Positions 32,178-40,842 of a stretch of DNA of 64,000 bases are shown here, one piece after another. The stretch spans positions 744,001-808,000 of the forward strand of contig NZ_JAXHBQ010000001.1 in NCBI RefSeq assembly GCF_042466115.1, written 5' to 3'. Each line of letters starts with the position of its first letter. Positions within the stretch are counted from its first letter, which is position 1. The notes under the pieces are model-generated. The model was not told the origin of the DNA. It saw nothing but the letters and a program-made list of their open reading frames with translations, and made no database searches. Position numbers and translations under genes: made by a program. The stretch is from SW4 sp042466115 (lineage in GTDB: Bacteria > Pseudomonadota > Alphaproteobacteria > Rhodobacterales > Rhodobacteraceae).

Positions 32178-33584
32178 ATGAACAATGCTGACCTGATCAA
32201 GATGATCAATGACGAGGATATCGAATACGTCGACATCCGCTTCACCGACCCGAAAGGCAAGCTTCAGCACGTGACGCTGATCAAGGACGAAGTCGACGAG
32301 GATTTTCTCGAAGAAGGCTTTATGTTTGATGGCTCGTCGATTGCCGGCTGGAAATCCATTGACCAGTCCGACATGAAACTGATCCCTGACGCATCAAGCG
32401 CCTATGTTGACCCGTTCTATGCTGAAAAAACGGTCTGCATCCACTGCACCGTGGTCGAACCCGACACGCTGGAACCCTATGACCGCGATCCGCGCGGTAC
32501 CGCCGAAAAGGCCGAGGCCTATCTGAAATCCACCGGTATCGGCGACACGTTCTATTGCGGTCCCGAGGCGGAGTTCTTCCTGTTTGACGACGTGCGCTTT
32601 GCCGTGACCTCGAACAAGGTGTCCTACGAAGTCGATGCAATCGACGCCGCATGGAACACCGACACCCAGTATGAAATGGGCAACACGGGCCACCGTCCGG
32701 GCGTCAAGGGCGGCTATTTCCCTGTGAACCCGATTGACGATGCGCAGGACATCCGCAGCGAAATGCTCTCGACCATGAAGCGCATGGGAATGAAGGTCGA
32801 CAAGCACCACCACGAAGTGGCGTCTTGCCAGCACGAGTTGGGCCTGATTTTCGGCACGCTGACGCATCAGGCGGACGAGTTGCAGAAATACAAATACGTC
32901 ATCCACAACGTCGCCCAGGCTTACGGCAAATCCGCGACCTTTATGCCCAAGCCGATCTCGGGCGATAACGGCACCGGGATGCATGTGAACATGTCGATCT
33001 GGAAAGACGGCAAGCCCTTGTTTGCAGGCGACAAATACGCCGACCTGTCGCAGGACGCGCTGTATTTCATCGGCGGCATCCTGAAGCACGCCAAGGCGTT
33101 GAACGCGATCACAAACCCCGCGACAAATTCATACAAGCGTCTGATTCCCGGTTTCGAAGCCCCCGTGCTGCGCGCCTATTCGGCCCGTAACCGGTCGGGC
33201 TGCGTGCGTATTCCATGGTCTGAATCCCCCAAGGCCAAGCGCGTCGAGGCCCGCTTCCCCGATCCGGCCGCAAACCCCTACCTGTGCTTTGCTGCCCTGC
33301 TGATGGCCGGCCTTGACGGTATCAAGAACAAGATCGATCCGGGCCCGGCATCCGACAAGGATCTTTACGATCTGCCACCAGAAGAGCTTGCAGAAATCCC
33401 AACCGTTTGCGGGTCGCTGCGCGAAGCGCTTGAAGCACTGGAAGCCGATCACGAATTCCTGCTCGCAGGCAACGTGTTTACCAAAGGCCAGCTTGAAGGC
33501 TACATGGGTCTGAAGTGGGAAGAGGTTTATGCCTACGAGCACACACCACACCCGATCGAATACAAGATGTATTACAGCTGCTAA
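32178..33584 (+). CDS. glnA: Glutamine synthetase type I
   Basis: 468 aa, a full-length GSI-beta type enzyme. MFDGSSIAGWKSIDQSDM near the N-terminus, FCGPEAEFFLFDDVRF-type metal-ligand block (here YCGPEAEFFLFDDVRF), HHHEVASCQHELGL, NGTGMHVNMSIW, NPATNSYKRLIPGFEAP, and the adenylylation loop DKDLYDLPPEE with its tyrosine. It makes glutamine from glutamate and ammonia, controlled by PII through adenylylation. GGGG-type ribosome site AAGGGGACAG upstream. A strong terminator closes the operon. Confidence 0.98.
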   Translation: MNNADLIKMINDEDIEYVDIRFTDPKGKLQHVTLIKDEVDEDFLEEGFMFDGSSIAGWKSIDQSDMKLIPDASSAYVDPFYAEKTVCIHCTVVEPDTLEPYDRDPRGTAEKAEAYLKSTGIGDTFYCGPEAEFFLFDDVRFAVTSNKVSYEVDAIDAAWNTDTQYEMGNTGHRPGVKGGYFPVNPIDDAQDIRSEMLSTMKRMGMKVDKHHHEVASCQHELGLIFGTLTHQADELQKYKYVIHNVAQAYGKSATFMPKPISGDNGTGMHVNMSIWKDGKPLFAGDKYADLSQDALYFIGGILKHAKALNAITNPATNSYKRLIPGFEAPVLRAYSARNRSGCVRIPWSESPKAKRVEARFPDPAANPYLCFAALLMAGLDGIKNKIDPGPASDKDLYDLPPEELAEIPTVCGSLREALEALEADHEFLLAGNVFTKGQLEGYMGLKWEEVYAYEHTPHPIEYKMYYSC

Positions 33585-33602
33585 TTAGCTGACATATAAC
33601 GG

Positions 33603-33634
33603 AAAAGGCGCCCCATTGAGGGCGCCTTTTTTAT
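33603..33634 (+). terminator. Terminator of glnBA
   Basis: AAGGCGCC pairs with GGCGCCTT (loop CCATTGAG) and is followed by TTTTTTATT, 19 bp past glnA. Confidence 0.93.
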
Positions 33635-33663
33635 TGTGTGGCCCGACGTAGGTCGCACAAAGA

Positions 33664-33811
33664 CAAGGCCGCAGGCCGCCTTGCATCGACAGACCGCCCC
33701 GCCGGGCTGGCGATTTGGTTGGCACAGGCGCGAAGCTGAAGGGAAGGACGTGCCGAGCAACCATTAACTGCCATACCTCAATGTCGGATCGCCACCCCGC
33801 GGTCCGCCGAT
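33664..33811 (-). repeat. Dispersed repeat family B, copy 4 (inverted, diverged)
   Basis: Read on the minus strand it follows the family B layout: CGGCGGACCGCGGGGTGGCGA, TATGGCA, GGCACGTCCTTC, AAATCGCCAGCCC, GGGGCGGTC, GGCGGCCTGCGGCC. The stem pairs 33788-33806 with 33691-33716. Arm bases differ from copies 1-3 but several changes preserve pairing. It fills most of the gap between the glnA terminator and the DUF3445 gene. Confidence 0.65.
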
Positions 33812-33826
33812 GCACGGCTCGCAACG

Positions 33827-34564
33827 CTACAGCGCCACCACACTCACATGGATCGAAAACACCACCGAAGCCGTTTGCGGCAGGCGCAGCACGGTTTGGC
33901 GTTCGCTGCGTTCAAACTGTGCATCCGGCCCGCCAACGGGGCGCGGGTCGTCCTCGCGGCGCGGTTGGTGCAAGGCGGCTTCGTCATAGCGCAGGAAATT
34001 GGCGCGCCACAGGGGCCGCCCGACTTGCACGCCATCAAACAGCCGCTGCACACGGCGCGCGATATTGTCGTCGTATTCGGCAACCGGCACATGGATCGCG
34101 CCCAGCGGCTTGCCGATCTTTTGTGCCAGCGTCCAGCTTGACGGAAAACACAGCAGCGCCGCCGTCAACACATGTTCATCGCCCTGCTTTTGCAAGATAC
34201 ACAGGTCTTCCTGCACGATCTGGGACAGGGTCAGCAGCGGATCACCGCGATCAATGGCAACAGTCACCCCGTCTGGCCGCGTGACCATTTCACCCGATAC
34301 GGCAAACCCGTCGGGCAAGTGGTCCACCACATGGCCCAGCAATTCATCCAAGGCTGCCCCCGCCCCGTCACAGACCGCAATCACAGAATCGCGCCGATCT
34401 GCAATCAGATCCGCCTTGAGCGCCAGTTGCGCGCTATAGGCATCATCAACGCGCAGCCAGTCATCGACAGGGCGCATTGCGGGCAACCGTGCCGCCGCCA
34501 CTTCGCGCAGGTCCTCGGGCATCACTGACTGCAAGATCGGACGCAATAGATCGCGATTTGTCAA
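33827..34564 (-). CDS. DUF3445 protein (haem-dependent oxidative N-demethylase alpha-subunit-like)
   Basis: 245 aa, starting with TTG 34564: a strong GGGAGG lies seven bases before it and no ATG occurs until residue 15. Family features of DUF3445: WLRVDDAYSAQLALKADLI, DGFAVSGEMVTRPDGVTVAI, DPLLTLSQIVQEDLCIL, AALLCFPSSWTLAQKIGKPL, GAIHVPVAEYDDNIARRVQR and WRANFLRYDEAALHQP. Relatives include HdmA of oxidative N-demethylases that act on small methylamines. No hdmBCD-like partner genes are next to it, so it may act alone or with partners elsewhere. Divergent from dddP with about 80 bp between them. Confidence 0.82.
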   Translation of the reverse strand: MTNRDLLRPILQSVMPEDLREVAAARLPAMRPVDDWLRVDDAYSAQLALKADLIADRRDSVIAVCDGAGAALDELLGHVVDHLPDGFAVSGEMVTRPDGVTVAIDRGDPLLTLSQIVQEDLCILQKQGDEHVLTAALLCFPSSWTLAQKIGKPLGAIHVPVAEYDDNIARRVQRLFDGVQVGRPLWRANFLRYDEAALHQPRREDDPRPVGGPDAQFERSERQTVLRLPQTASVVFSIHVSVVAL

Positions 34565-34645
34565 AAACGAACCTCCCGAATGTCGATTTCAGACCTGACA
34601 CGGCCAAATCCCCGCCCCAGCATATGCGCATCAGGGAGGACTGCC

Positions 34646-35986
34646 ATGAATACCCACTATCGCGATACCCGCAAGATCGACCCGACCCGTGGCGCCACCC
34701 TTGGCGACAACACCCCCAACGATGCCGACCGGATCGAGATTGGCCCGACCCAACTGGCCTTTGCCGAATGGGCTGCGGCGGGTCTGGAACTCCCCGACCT
34801 GCAGGCCCTGCGCGCCTATCGCCACAAACGCCTGACGCAGCATGTGATTGATCGCGACTATGGCGGCGTGCTGATGTTTGACCCGCTCAACATCCGCTAC
34901 GCGACCGACAGCACCAATATGCAGCTTTGGAACACCCATAATCCGTTCCGCGCCGTGCTGGTCTGCGCCGATGGCTACATGGTGATCTGGGACTATAAAA
35001 ATTCGCCCTTCCTCAGCACCTTCAACCCGCTGGTGCGCGAACAGCGCTCTGGCGCGTCGATGTTCTATTTCTCGAACGGTGACAAGAATGATCAGGCCGC
35101 CGATGCCTTTGTCCCCGAAATCATCGACCTTTTGCGCGAACATTCCAGCGGCAACATGCGCCTTGCCGTCGACAAGATCATGGTGCCCGGCTACCGCGCC
35201 CTGATCGGCGCAGGGATTGACGTGATGGAGGGCGAGGAACTGACCGAAAAGGCCCGCTCCATCAAGGGACCGGACGAAATCAAGGCGATGCGCTGCGCCA
35301 ACCACGCCTGCGAAACCACCGTGCGCCTGATGGAGGATTTCGCGCGCGAAAACGCCGGCAACGGCACCACATCCGAAGATGATATCTGGGCCGTCCTGCA
35401 CGCCGAAAACATCCGCCGTGGCGGTGAATGGATCGAAACGCGGCTGCTGGCATCGGGGCCACGCACTAACCCGTGGTTTCAGGAATGCGGGCCCCGCATC
35501 ACCCAAAAGAACGAGATCATCAGCTTTGATACCGACCTGATCGGCGCCTATGGCATTTGCATCGACATCAGCCGCTCGTGGTGGATCGGCCCGCAAAAAC
35601 CGCGCCCCGATATGGTTTACGCGATGCAACACGCTGTCGAACATATCCAGACCAACATGGAAATGCTACGCCCCGGCGTGAACATGCAAGACCTGTCACG
35701 CAATACCCATGTGTTGGACGACCAGTTTCAGGCGCAAAAATACGGCTGCCTGATGCACGGCGTTGGGCTGTGTGATGAATGGCCGCTGATCGCCTACCCC
35801 GACAAAATGGTCGAAGGCGCGTTCGATTATGAACTGCAACCGGGCATGACGCTCTGCGTCGAAGCTGCGGTCGGCGCGGTCGGCGGTGATTTCACGATCA
35901 AGCTGGAAGACCAGGTTCTGATCACCGAGGACGGCTATGAAAACCTCACGACCTATCCGTTCGATGATGCCTTGATGGGGCGTTAG
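34646..35986 (+). CDS. dddP: Dimethylsulfoniopropionate lyase DddP
   Basis: 446 aa from ATG 34646 (MNTHYRDTRKIDPTRGA) with GGGAGGA upstream. It belongs to the M24 metallopeptidase fold but is specifically DddP: the opening KIDPTRGATLGDNTPND, FDPLNIRYATDSTNMQLWNT, and ISFDTDLIGAYGICIDISRS are characteristic. The metal ligands fall at D295, D297, D307, H371 (LMHGVGLCDEWP), E406 and E421, the positions known for characterised DddP. It splits DMSP into dimethyl sulfide and acrylate. Its TAG stop overlaps the stop of the converging gene. Strong indicator of a marine roseobacter. Confidence 0.95.
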   Translation: MNTHYRDTRKIDPTRGATLGDNTPNDADRIEIGPTQLAFAEWAAAGLELPDLQALRAYRHKRLTQHVIDRDYGGVLMFDPLNIRYATDSTNMQLWNTHNPFRAVLVCADGYMVIWDYKNSPFLSTFNPLVREQRSGASMFYFSNGDKNDQAADAFVPEIIDLLREHSSGNMRLAVDKIMVPGYRALIGAGIDVMEGEELTEKARSIKGPDEIKAMRCANHACETTVRLMEDFARENAGNGTTSEDDIWAVLHAENIRRGGEWIETRLLASGPRTNPWFQECGPRITQKNEIISFDTDLIGAYGICIDISRSWWIGPQKPRPDMVYAMQHAVEHIQTNMEMLRPGVNMQDLSRNTHVLDDQFQAQKYGCLMHGVGLCDEWPLIAYPDKMVEGAFDYELQPGMTLCVEAAVGAVGGDFTIKLEDQVLITEDGYENLTTYPFDDALMGR

Positions 35987-36852
35987 GGCAACGCGATCCG
36001 CGCAACGACACCAAAATGGTCCGAACCCAAACGGGGCCGGACATCAACCGTGCCCACCGTGCCTTCGCTGGCCAGCACGTGATCAATCGCAATCGGATAG
36101 CCCAGCACCTCGAACGTGCGCTCCACATGACCGATGCGCTGCGTTCCCGTGGCGGCTGCGATCCGCGCCACGGATCGCCCCGAAGGCACCATGTTGAAAT
36201 CCCCCCCCACCAGCGTCACATCCGCTGAATGGGCGGTGAGATCGGCCATCAGCGCATCCACATGTGCCGCCTGTCGCCGTGGCCAGGGCCATTGCAGATG
36301 CAGGCCAATGACACGCACCTGCAGGCCATTGCGATCAAACACCCCCGCCGCCAGCCCGCGGCTGCGATAACAGGCGTCACCCACCACAGGCCAGCGCGAC
36401 AGCACCGCGACACCACCAACCTCGCCCACATCACAGGACAGTTGATAGGGGTAGTGCGCGCGCAGATCATCCAGCAGATGCCAGTTTCCGGCGCTGACTT
36501 CTTGCAAGGTCACGAAATCCGCATCTGATGCGATAACATCATCGACAAACCCCGCCCTGTCGCGTGTCAGATACAACAGATTCTTCTGATAGATCACCAG
36601 ATCGGCGGGCTGATCCAGCCTGTCAGGCATCCCTTGGGCAATGTTTGACCCGATCAAGACCGCACAGACGGCAATCGCACCCTGCGCAATCCGCCAGCGC
36701 CAGACCGCAACCGCCAGCACCAGCAGCGCGCCAAGCATCGCCACACGAAACACGGCCAGCGAATCTCCGACCGGGTGAAGGTCGCCACCAAAGCTGGCAA
36801 TCAACAGACCGCCAAGGGCCACAACACCGATCCGGGCGAAATCGCGCATCAT
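35983..36852 (-). CDS. Membrane-anchored endonuclease/exonuclease/phosphatase family protein
   Basis: 289 aa from the ATG at 36852 (MMRDFARIG), with AAGGTGAG upstream. Three hydrophobic segments in the first 75 residues (IGVVALGGLLIASFG, FRVAMLGALLVLAVAVW, GAIAVCAVLIGSNIA) are followed by an EEP domain: DFVTLQEVSAGN, GVAVLSRWPVV, IGLHLQWPWP, TLVGGDFNMVPSG, AIDHVLASEG and LGSDHFGVVARI, all catalytic or metal blocks. Family members hydrolyse phosphodiesters of lipids or nucleic acids; here the active domain would face the periplasm or membrane surface. Specific substrate unknown. Confidence 0.85.
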   Translation of the reverse strand: MMRDFARIGVVALGGLLIASFGGDLHPVGDSLAVFRVAMLGALLVLAVAVWRWRIAQGAIAVCAVLIGSNIAQGMPDRLDQPADLVIYQKNLLYLTRDRAGFVDDVIASDADFVTLQEVSAGNWHLLDDLRAHYPYQLSCDVGEVGGVAVLSRWPVVGDACYRSRGLAAGVFDRNGLQVRVIGLHLQWPWPRRQAAHVDALMADLTAHSADVTLVGGDFNMVPSGRSVARIAAATGTQRIGHVERTFEVLGYPIAIDHVLASEGTVGTVDVRPRLGSDHFGVVARIALP

Positions 36853-36943
36853 CTTTCTCACCTTCCCGTGACGCAGCCGTCACATCCCTTGCCCCGCACC
36901 ACGCCACCCGCCAGTTTGGGCAGGCACCAACGAAAGACCTGCC

Positions 36944-38158
36944 ATGCCAACCGAACGCCTCACATTTCAAGGCCATTCCGGCCACACCCTTGCTGCGCGC
37001 CTTGATCTGCCCGACGGGCCGCACTTGGCCACAGCGCTTTTCGCCCATTGCTTTACCTGTTCCAAGGATATTCCCGCAGCGCGGCGCATTTCTGCCCGTC
37101 TTGCGGCGATGGGAATTGCGGTGCTGCGGTTCGACTTCACAGGGCTGGGCCATTCCAAGGGCGAGTTTTCAAACACAAACTTCACTACAAATGTGCAGGA
37201 TATCATGGCAGCCTGCGCAGCTTTGGATGAACGTGGCATGTCGCCTTCGCTTCTGATCGGCCATTCGCTTGGCGGGGCCGCCGTCCTCAAGGCCGCACCG
37301 GACATGAAGGGCATCAAGGCCGTGGTCACCATCGGCGCGCCCTATGATCCCGCCCATGTCACCCATAATTTCGCCGATGCCCTGCCTGATATCATGACCC
37401 ACGGCGTGGCACAGGTCAGCCTTGGCGGACGCCCCTTCAAAATCGGCCAGCAGTTTATCGACGATGTGGCGAACGGCGAACTTTTCCCCGCGATATCAAA
37501 GCTCAAGGCGGCACTCCTCGTGCTCCATTCACCCACTGACGACACCGTGGGGATCGACAACGCATCCGAGATTTTCCTCGCCGCGCGCCATCCCAAAAGC
37601 TTCGTGACGCTCGATAATGCCGACCACCTGATCACCAGTCCACAAGATGCGGAATACGCCGCCGATGTGATCGCCAGCTGGTCCAAACGCTACCTTGACC
37701 TGCATGCCCCCGCCCCGCCCATCGGCGTTCCCGAAGGGGTGCTGCGGGTCTCCGAGGCCGACCCGGCAGGTTTCTTGCAAGACGTCCAGTCCGGCCCGCA
37801 CCATCACGCGCTCGCCGATGAACCGCTGGCTTACGGCGGCACCAACCGCGGCATGTCACCCTATGGCTTCCTTGGCGCGGGGCTTGGGGCCTGCACCTCG
37901 ATGACAATCCGCATGTATGCACGGCGCAAGGGCTGGCCGCTGACCCATGTCAGTGTCGATGTCACCCACGACAAGGTCCACGCGCAGGACGCGGCAGCGC
38001 AGTCTGACGCCAAGGTGGACAGCTTCGCGCGCCTTATCACCCTCTCGGGCGACCTGAGTGACGCACAGCGGCAAAAACTGCTGGAAATCGCGGACAAATG
38101 CCCGGTGCACCGCACGCTGGAACGCAGCTCACACATCACCACAGACCTCGCGCCCTAA
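36944..38158 (+). CDS. Bifunctional alpha/beta hydrolase - OsmC family protein
   Basis: 404 aa. Residues 1-245 are an alpha/beta hydrolase: FAHCFTCSKD, FDFTGLGHSKG, nucleophile elbow IGHSLGGAAVL (S108), acid in HSPTDDTVGI and histidine in DNADHLITS. Residues about 260-404 are an OsmC domain (GTNRGMSPYGFLGAGLGACT, SMTIRMYARRKGWPL, DKCPVHRTLERS) with its two peroxidatic-type cysteines. OsmC proteins reduce organic hydroperoxides; the fused hydrolase may release acyl groups from lipid peroxides, though that is inference. This fusion is a known family. Divergent from the EEP gene. Confidence 0.93.
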   Translation: MPTERLTFQGHSGHTLAARLDLPDGPHLATALFAHCFTCSKDIPAARRISARLAAMGIAVLRFDFTGLGHSKGEFSNTNFTTNVQDIMAACAALDERGMSPSLLIGHSLGGAAVLKAAPDMKGIKAVVTIGAPYDPAHVTHNFADALPDIMTHGVAQVSLGGRPFKIGQQFIDDVANGELFPAISKLKAALLVLHSPTDDTVGIDNASEIFLAARHPKSFVTLDNADHLITSPQDAEYAADVIASWSKRYLDLHAPAPPIGVPEGVLRVSEADPAGFLQDVQSGPHHHALADEPLAYGGTNRGMSPYGFLGAGLGACTSMTIRMYARRKGWPLTHVSVDVTHDKVHAQDAAAQSDAKVDSFARLITLSGDLSDAQRQKLLEIADKCPVHRTLERSSHITTDLAP

Positions 38159-38159
38159 C

Positions 38160-38195
38160 TTCTTTTGTTCAAAAATACCTCCCGCCGGAGGCGCA
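38160..38195 (-). repeat. Short repeat family C, copy 2
   Basis: On the minus strand TGCGCCTCCGGCGGGAGG leads to TATTTTTGAACAAAAGAA, the same hairpin plus TATTT layout as the other copies, but with GAACAAAAGAA in place of GGCAAGATGAA. It begins right at the stop of the hydrolase-OsmC gene. Confidence 0.6.
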
Positions 38196-38256
38196 TTTTT
38201 CAACACAGCGCGAACCGCGCCGCGATTGGCTCGGACCAGCCACATGTCACCGGAAT

Positions 38257-38289
38257 AAAAACGGGGCGCAGCCAACGGCTGCGCCCCAC
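38257..38289 (-). terminator. Terminator of bioY
   Basis: A perfect 10-bp stem GGGGCGCAGC/GCTGCGCCCC with a 5-base loop is followed on the minus strand by GTTTTTATT, 25 bp past the bioY stop. Confidence 0.92.
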
Positions 38290-38312
38290 AATTTCACAAC
38301 AGTCAGAACTGC

Positions 38313-38921
38313 TTAGTTGCGTGCATCGCCAATCAGTTTCCAGATCATCGGGAACATCACCGCCGCCAGCGCCAGTTTCAGCGCATCAAACACGACAAAG
38401 TTGGTCAGACCCCACTGCATCACCCATGCTGCACCTTTGCTTTCAAGGAACAAATAAGCCATCCAGGGCAGGCCGAATGCATAGATAATCACATTGCCCA
38501 GCAGCATCGCCGCTGCCATCTTGCCAAAGCTGCGATCCCAGCCCGCGCGCGCCAGCATCGCCATGACGGCCGAAGCAACGACGAAACCAACCAGATAGCC
38601 ACCCGTGGCGCCCATCATATAAGCGATCCCGTTCAGATCGGCCGAGGATCCGGTGAACACGTTAAACCCGATGGCACCCAGCGTCATATAGCCCAAAAGC
38701 GTCACAAGGCTCAGGCGCAGGCCAAAGGATGCGCCAATCGTCAGCACCGCAAATGTCTGCATCGTTGCAGGCACAGGCCACATGGGAAACCGGATTTTGG
38801 CGGCAACGATCAGCGCCGCAATCCCCAGCACAACCATCGCCACCTGTTTGATGCGCAGGGCATTGCCTGTCTGTGCGCCGAATGCTTCGCCTAAGACTTG
38901 TGTCTTCATCGTGAGGGCCAT
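38313..38921 (-). CDS. bioY: Biotin transporter BioY
   Basis: 202 aa with about six membrane helices. Family marks: IRFPMWPVPATMQTFAVLTI, GFNVFTGSSADLNGIAYMMG (substrate-binding region), TGGYLVGFVVASAVMAMLAR, and LGNVIIYAFGLPWMAYLFL. BioY is the S component of an ECF transporter and takes up biotin; in alphaproteobacteria it can work with BioMN or alone. No bioM or bioN genes are adjacent. Upstream I looked for a BioR box (TTATNNATAA-like) and did not find one. Confidence 0.93.
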   Translation of the reverse strand: MALTMKTQVLGEAFGAQTGNALRIKQVAMVVLGIAALIVAAKIRFPMWPVPATMQTFAVLTIGASFGLRLSLVTLLGYMTLGAIGFNVFTGSSADLNGIAYMMGATGGYLVGFVVASAVMAMLARAGWDRSFGKMAAAMLLGNVIIYAFGLPWMAYLFLESKGAAWVMQWGLTNFVVFDALKLALAAVMFPMIWKLIGDARN

Positions 38922-38988
38922 GTGCCGCTCTCCTGTCGGTTAATTGCGTTGCCCCTTAATTGCCCCAGCGGCGGCGTCCGTGCAAGCG

Positions 38989-39387
38989 CTAAGCGCTAAC
39001 AGGGCGATAGACCGTGCGCATGATGTAGTCCTTGTTGGGGCCGGAAACCGCCCATTTAACCGTCCATTCCGGCCAATCCGCAAAATCATATGTCACCACA
39101 TAGGTATCAGGGTCGCAGAAATGCGTCGCCTGTCCGCCAATCGCTGGAACCGCATGAAAAAACCGCCCGTCCTCAAAATGCACCGACAGATCGGCCTGCC
39201 AGTGATACGCCCTCTCGAACGCCAGCGCCTGCCCGCCCACCTCAATCTCGCCAGTCTCAAGGTAGGCCAGCCCGCCGCGCGCAGGCGTGAAATCCGCCGC
39301 GCCCCGCGCCCGCGCCACGGTGCCATCGGCGTGGGTAATCTCGCGCGTGAACTGCCACCTGCCCTCGAAATCCGCCAAGACCTGCAT
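38989..39387 (-). CDS. DUF6314-like conserved hypothetical protein
   Basis: 132 aa from the ATG at 39387 (MQVLADFEGRWQFTREI); an upstream in-frame extension of nine codons has a poorer start. The sequence FEGRWQFTREITHADG, LAYLETGEIEVGGQALAFER, AYHWQADLSVHFEDGRFFH and DTYVVTYDFADWPEWTVKW suggests a lipocalin-like small barrel with conserved Trp and His. No function is known to me. It diverges from purB with about 95 bp between the starts. Confidence 0.75.
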   Translation of the reverse strand: MQVLADFEGRWQFTREITHADGTVARARGAADFTPARGGLAYLETGEIEVGGQALAFERAYHWQADLSVHFEDGRFFHAVPAIGGQATHFCDPDTYVVTYDFADWPEWTVKWAVSGPNKDYIMRTVYRPVSA

Positions 39388-39482
39388 GTCATCCCCCGAT
39401 TTGCCGCAGCGCAACCTTGTGGCCCGCGTCCGCGCCCCTTATGACCCAAGCCAACCCCGGACCCAAATCAAAAGGCTGCCCT

Positions 39483-40787
39483 ATGATCCCCCGCTATTCC
39501 CGTCCCGACATGGTTCAAATCTGGGAGCCGGCGACGAAATTCCGCATCTGGTATGAAATCGAGGCCCACGCCCTTGATGCCATGGCCAATATCGGTGTGA
39601 TCCCGCGCGAAAACGCCGATGCGGTCTGGAAGGCCAAAGACGTCGAATTCGACGTGGCCCGCATTGACGAAATCGAGGCCGTGACCAAACACGATGTCAT
39701 CGCCTTCCTGACCCATCTGGCCGAACACGTGGGCAGCGACGAGGCCCGCTTTGTGCATCAGGGCATGACCTCCTCGGATGTGCTTGATACCTGTCTGAAC
39801 GTGCAACTGGTGCGCGCTGCCGACATCCTGCTGGCGGATATGGACGCCCTGCTGGCGGCGCTGAAAAAGCGCGCGATGGAACACAAGATGACCGTGCGCG
39901 TGGGCCGCAGCCACGGCATCCACGCCGAACCCACCACAATGGGCCTGACGTTCGCGCGCTTTTACGCGGAAATGGATCGCAACAAGAACCGTCTGGAAAA
40001 GGCCCGTTGGGAAATCGCCACCGGCGCTATTTCCGGCGCGGTTGGCACCTTCGCCAATATCGACCCCGCCGTCGAAGACCACGTCTGCGAAAAACTGGGC
40101 CTGCGCCCCGAACCGATCAGCACCCAAGTCATTCCGCGTGACCGTCACGCGATGTTCTTTGCCACCCTTGGCGTGATCGCGTCCAGCATCGAAAATGTCG
40201 CCACCGAAATCCGCCACATGCAGCGCACCGAAGTGCTTGAGGGGGCCGAGTTCTTTTCCATGGGTCAAAAAGGCTCAAGCGCGATGCCGCATAAAAAGAA
40301 CCCCGTGCTAACCGAAAACCTGACCGGATTGGCGCGACTTGTGCGTATGGCCGTTGTGCCGGCGATGGAAAACGTGGCCCTGTGGCACGAACGCGATATC
40401 AGCCATTCCAGTGTGGAACGCGCGATCGGGCCGGATGCGACGATCACCCTTGATTTTGCCCTGCACCGGTTGACAGGCGTGATCGACAAGATGCTGATCT
40501 TTCCTGATAACATGCTTGATAACATGAATAAATTTCCCGGTCTTGTGATGTCGCAACGTGTGCTGCTGGCCCTTACACAGGCCGGTGTCAGCCGCGAGGA
40601 CGCCTATGCGATGGTGCAGCGCAACGCGCTCAAGGTCTGGGAAGAACGCACCGATTTCCGCGAAGAATTACTGGCCGACAAGGATGTTGTCGCGGCCCTT
40701 GGTGTCGATGCGATCAACGAGAATTTCAACCTCGATTACCACACCAAACACGTGGACACGATTTTCAAACGCGTCTTTGGCGATTGA
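39483..40787 (+). CDS. purB: Adenylosuccinate lyase
   Basis: 434 aa from ATG 39483 (MIPRYSRPDMVQIWEP). Fumarase/aspartase superfamily: GMTSSDVLDTCLNVQLVRAA, VGRSHGIHAEPTTMGLTFAR with the catalytic His, and the signature SMGQKGSSAMPHKKNPV with its flexible serine loop. It makes AMP from adenylosuccinate and AICAR from SAICAR in purine synthesis. Length is standard for the short bacterial type. It stands alone with a modest AAAGG ribosome site. Confidence 0.97.
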   Translation: MIPRYSRPDMVQIWEPATKFRIWYEIEAHALDAMANIGVIPRENADAVWKAKDVEFDVARIDEIEAVTKHDVIAFLTHLAEHVGSDEARFVHQGMTSSDVLDTCLNVQLVRAADILLADMDALLAALKKRAMEHKMTVRVGRSHGIHAEPTTMGLTFARFYAEMDRNKNRLEKARWEIATGAISGAVGTFANIDPAVEDHVCEKLGLRPEPISTQVIPRDRHAMFFATLGVIASSIENVATEIRHMQRTEVLEGAEFFSMGQKGSSAMPHKKNPVLTENLTGLARLVRMAVVPAMENVALWHERDISHSSVERAIGPDATITLDFALHRLTGVIDKMLIFPDNMLDNMNKFPGLVMSQRVLLALTQAGVSREDAYAMVQRNALKVWEERTDFREELLADKDVVAALGVDAINENFNLDYHTKHVDTIFKRVFGD

Positions 40788-40798
40788 TCCCGCACCGC

Positions 40799-40825
40799 GC
40801 CTGTCTCACCCCCCGGAGGACAGGC
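40799..40825. terminator. Hairpin between converging purB and luxI-like genes
   Basis: GCCTGTC pairs perfectly with GACAGGC around a 13-base loop (TCACCCCCCGGAG). There is no T-tract on either side, so termination efficiency is uncertain; it may serve both strands. Confidence 0.4.
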
Positions 40826-40842
40826 CGGTCGATGCCACGCGC

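Noticed and set aside
38922..38988. BioR or BirA operator upstream of bioY
   Set aside because: No TTATNNATAA-like palindrome is present in the short upstream region; regulation stays unknown.
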